DNA from: an uncultured Clostridia bacterium
Lineage (GTDB): Bacteria; Bacillota; Clostridia; TANB77; CAG-508
Length of the DNA: 5,924 bases
Reading direction: 5' to 3'
Assembly: GCA_944389715.1 (NCBI GenBank)
Contig: CALXNI010000044.1
Location: forward strand, 1-5,924
The translations under genes were made by a program, and so were the position numbers. Under the pieces are notes generated by a model, which saw only the letters and a list, made by a program, of their open reading frames with translations, did not search any database and was not told where the DNA came from. Below, piece after piece: positions 5,754 through 5,924 of the stretch; the stretch's first letter is position 1; each line of letters opens with the position of its first letter.

Positions 5754-5782
5754 TTGTAAAAGTTAGATTAATAATATATAAT
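5754..5782 (+). promoter_or_regulatory. trpS promoter
   Basis: TTGTAA (5754-5759), a 17-base spacer and a perfect TATAAT (5777-5782). Transcription would start near 5789, giving a leader of about 35 bases. That is too short to hold a T-box, the regulator often seen before aminoacyl-tRNA synthetase genes in Firmicutes, so none is present here. Confidence 0.7.
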
Positions 5783-5823
5783 ATATAGAAATTATACATA
5801 GAGTCAGAAAGGGGAGAATCTTT

Positions 5824-5924
5824 ATGGGCAAAAAAATAATATTAAGTGGAATTCAATCAACAGGAAAGTTGACATTGGGAAATTATTTAGGTGCAATAAA
5901 TAACTGGGTACATATGCAAGAAGA
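5824..5924 (+). CDS. trpS: tryptophan--tRNA ligase, N-terminal fragment (cut by window end)
   Basis: The first 33 codons plus two bases are visible; the gene continues past the window. TrpS is the class I synthetase that activates Trp with ATP and charges tRNA-Trp in the cytoplasm. The start MGKKIILSGIQSTGKLTLGN, followed by YLGAINNW, matches the TrpS N-terminus: the SGIQ(P/S)(S/T)G stretch and the TLGN form of the class I HIGH motif (residues 17-20), which binds ATP. The ATG at 5824 follows a strong AAAGGGGAG (5808-5816) at 7 bases. It has its own promoter and a terminator separates it from rpmA. The KMSKS region lies outside the window and cannot be judged. Confidence 0.93.
   Translation, partial: MGKKIILSGIQSTGKLTLGNYLGAINNWVHMQE

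Noticed and set aside
5783..5823. T-box riboswitch before trpS
   Set aside because: Only about 35 bases lie between the promoter and the ATG, too short for a T-box, and no terminator/antiterminator pair is visible.

Overview
The window is very AT-rich, with A/T-ending codons, strong Shine-Dalgarno sites and classical TTGACA/TATAAT-type promoters. It looks like chromosomal DNA of a low-GC Firmicute, most likely an uncultured, Clostridia-like lineage. That placement is inferred from composition, the style of the small proteins, the L21-type leader and the SMC and L27 sequences; no marker in the window fixes the species. TGG encodes Trp and TAA, TAG and TGA all act as stops, so the standard bacterial code fits.

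Layout. Positions 1-159 hold a GC-rich palindromic repeat (21-90) and a weak promoter region. A 45-residue hydrophobic/basic small protein (160-297, +) converges on a 161-residue, cysteine-rich, carboxypeptidase-regulatory-like protein (367-852, -), with a strong shared hairpin terminator between them. A 279-base intergenic region (853-1131) carries divergent promoters, the first copy of a 77-base direct repeat, and a leader hairpin just before smc. A complete smc gene (1132-4683, +) fills most of the window. The next 269 bases hold the second copy of the 77-base repeat, a promoter with tandem TTGACA boxes and a structured leader resembling the ribosomal protein L21 leader. rplU (L21, 4953-5381) and rpmA (L27, 5440-5703) follow as one short operon ending in a strong terminator. 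A new promoter then drives trpS, cut off by the window end.

The genes are mainly housekeeping: chromosome organisation (SMC), 50S ribosomal proteins L21 and L27, and tryptophan charging of tRNA. The ribosomal pair is probably autoregulated through its leader. The two small genes at the left are accessory and of unknown function.

I see no new multi-gene system. The points most worth a second look are: L27 that begins directly at its mature end, with no Prp protease gene between rplU and rpmA; a Lys/Thr/Ala-rich tail on L21; the 77-base repeat on both sides of smc; a Cys-rich protein with a possible sporulation-type promoter; and a GC-rich palindrome family whose core resembles the rpmA terminator.
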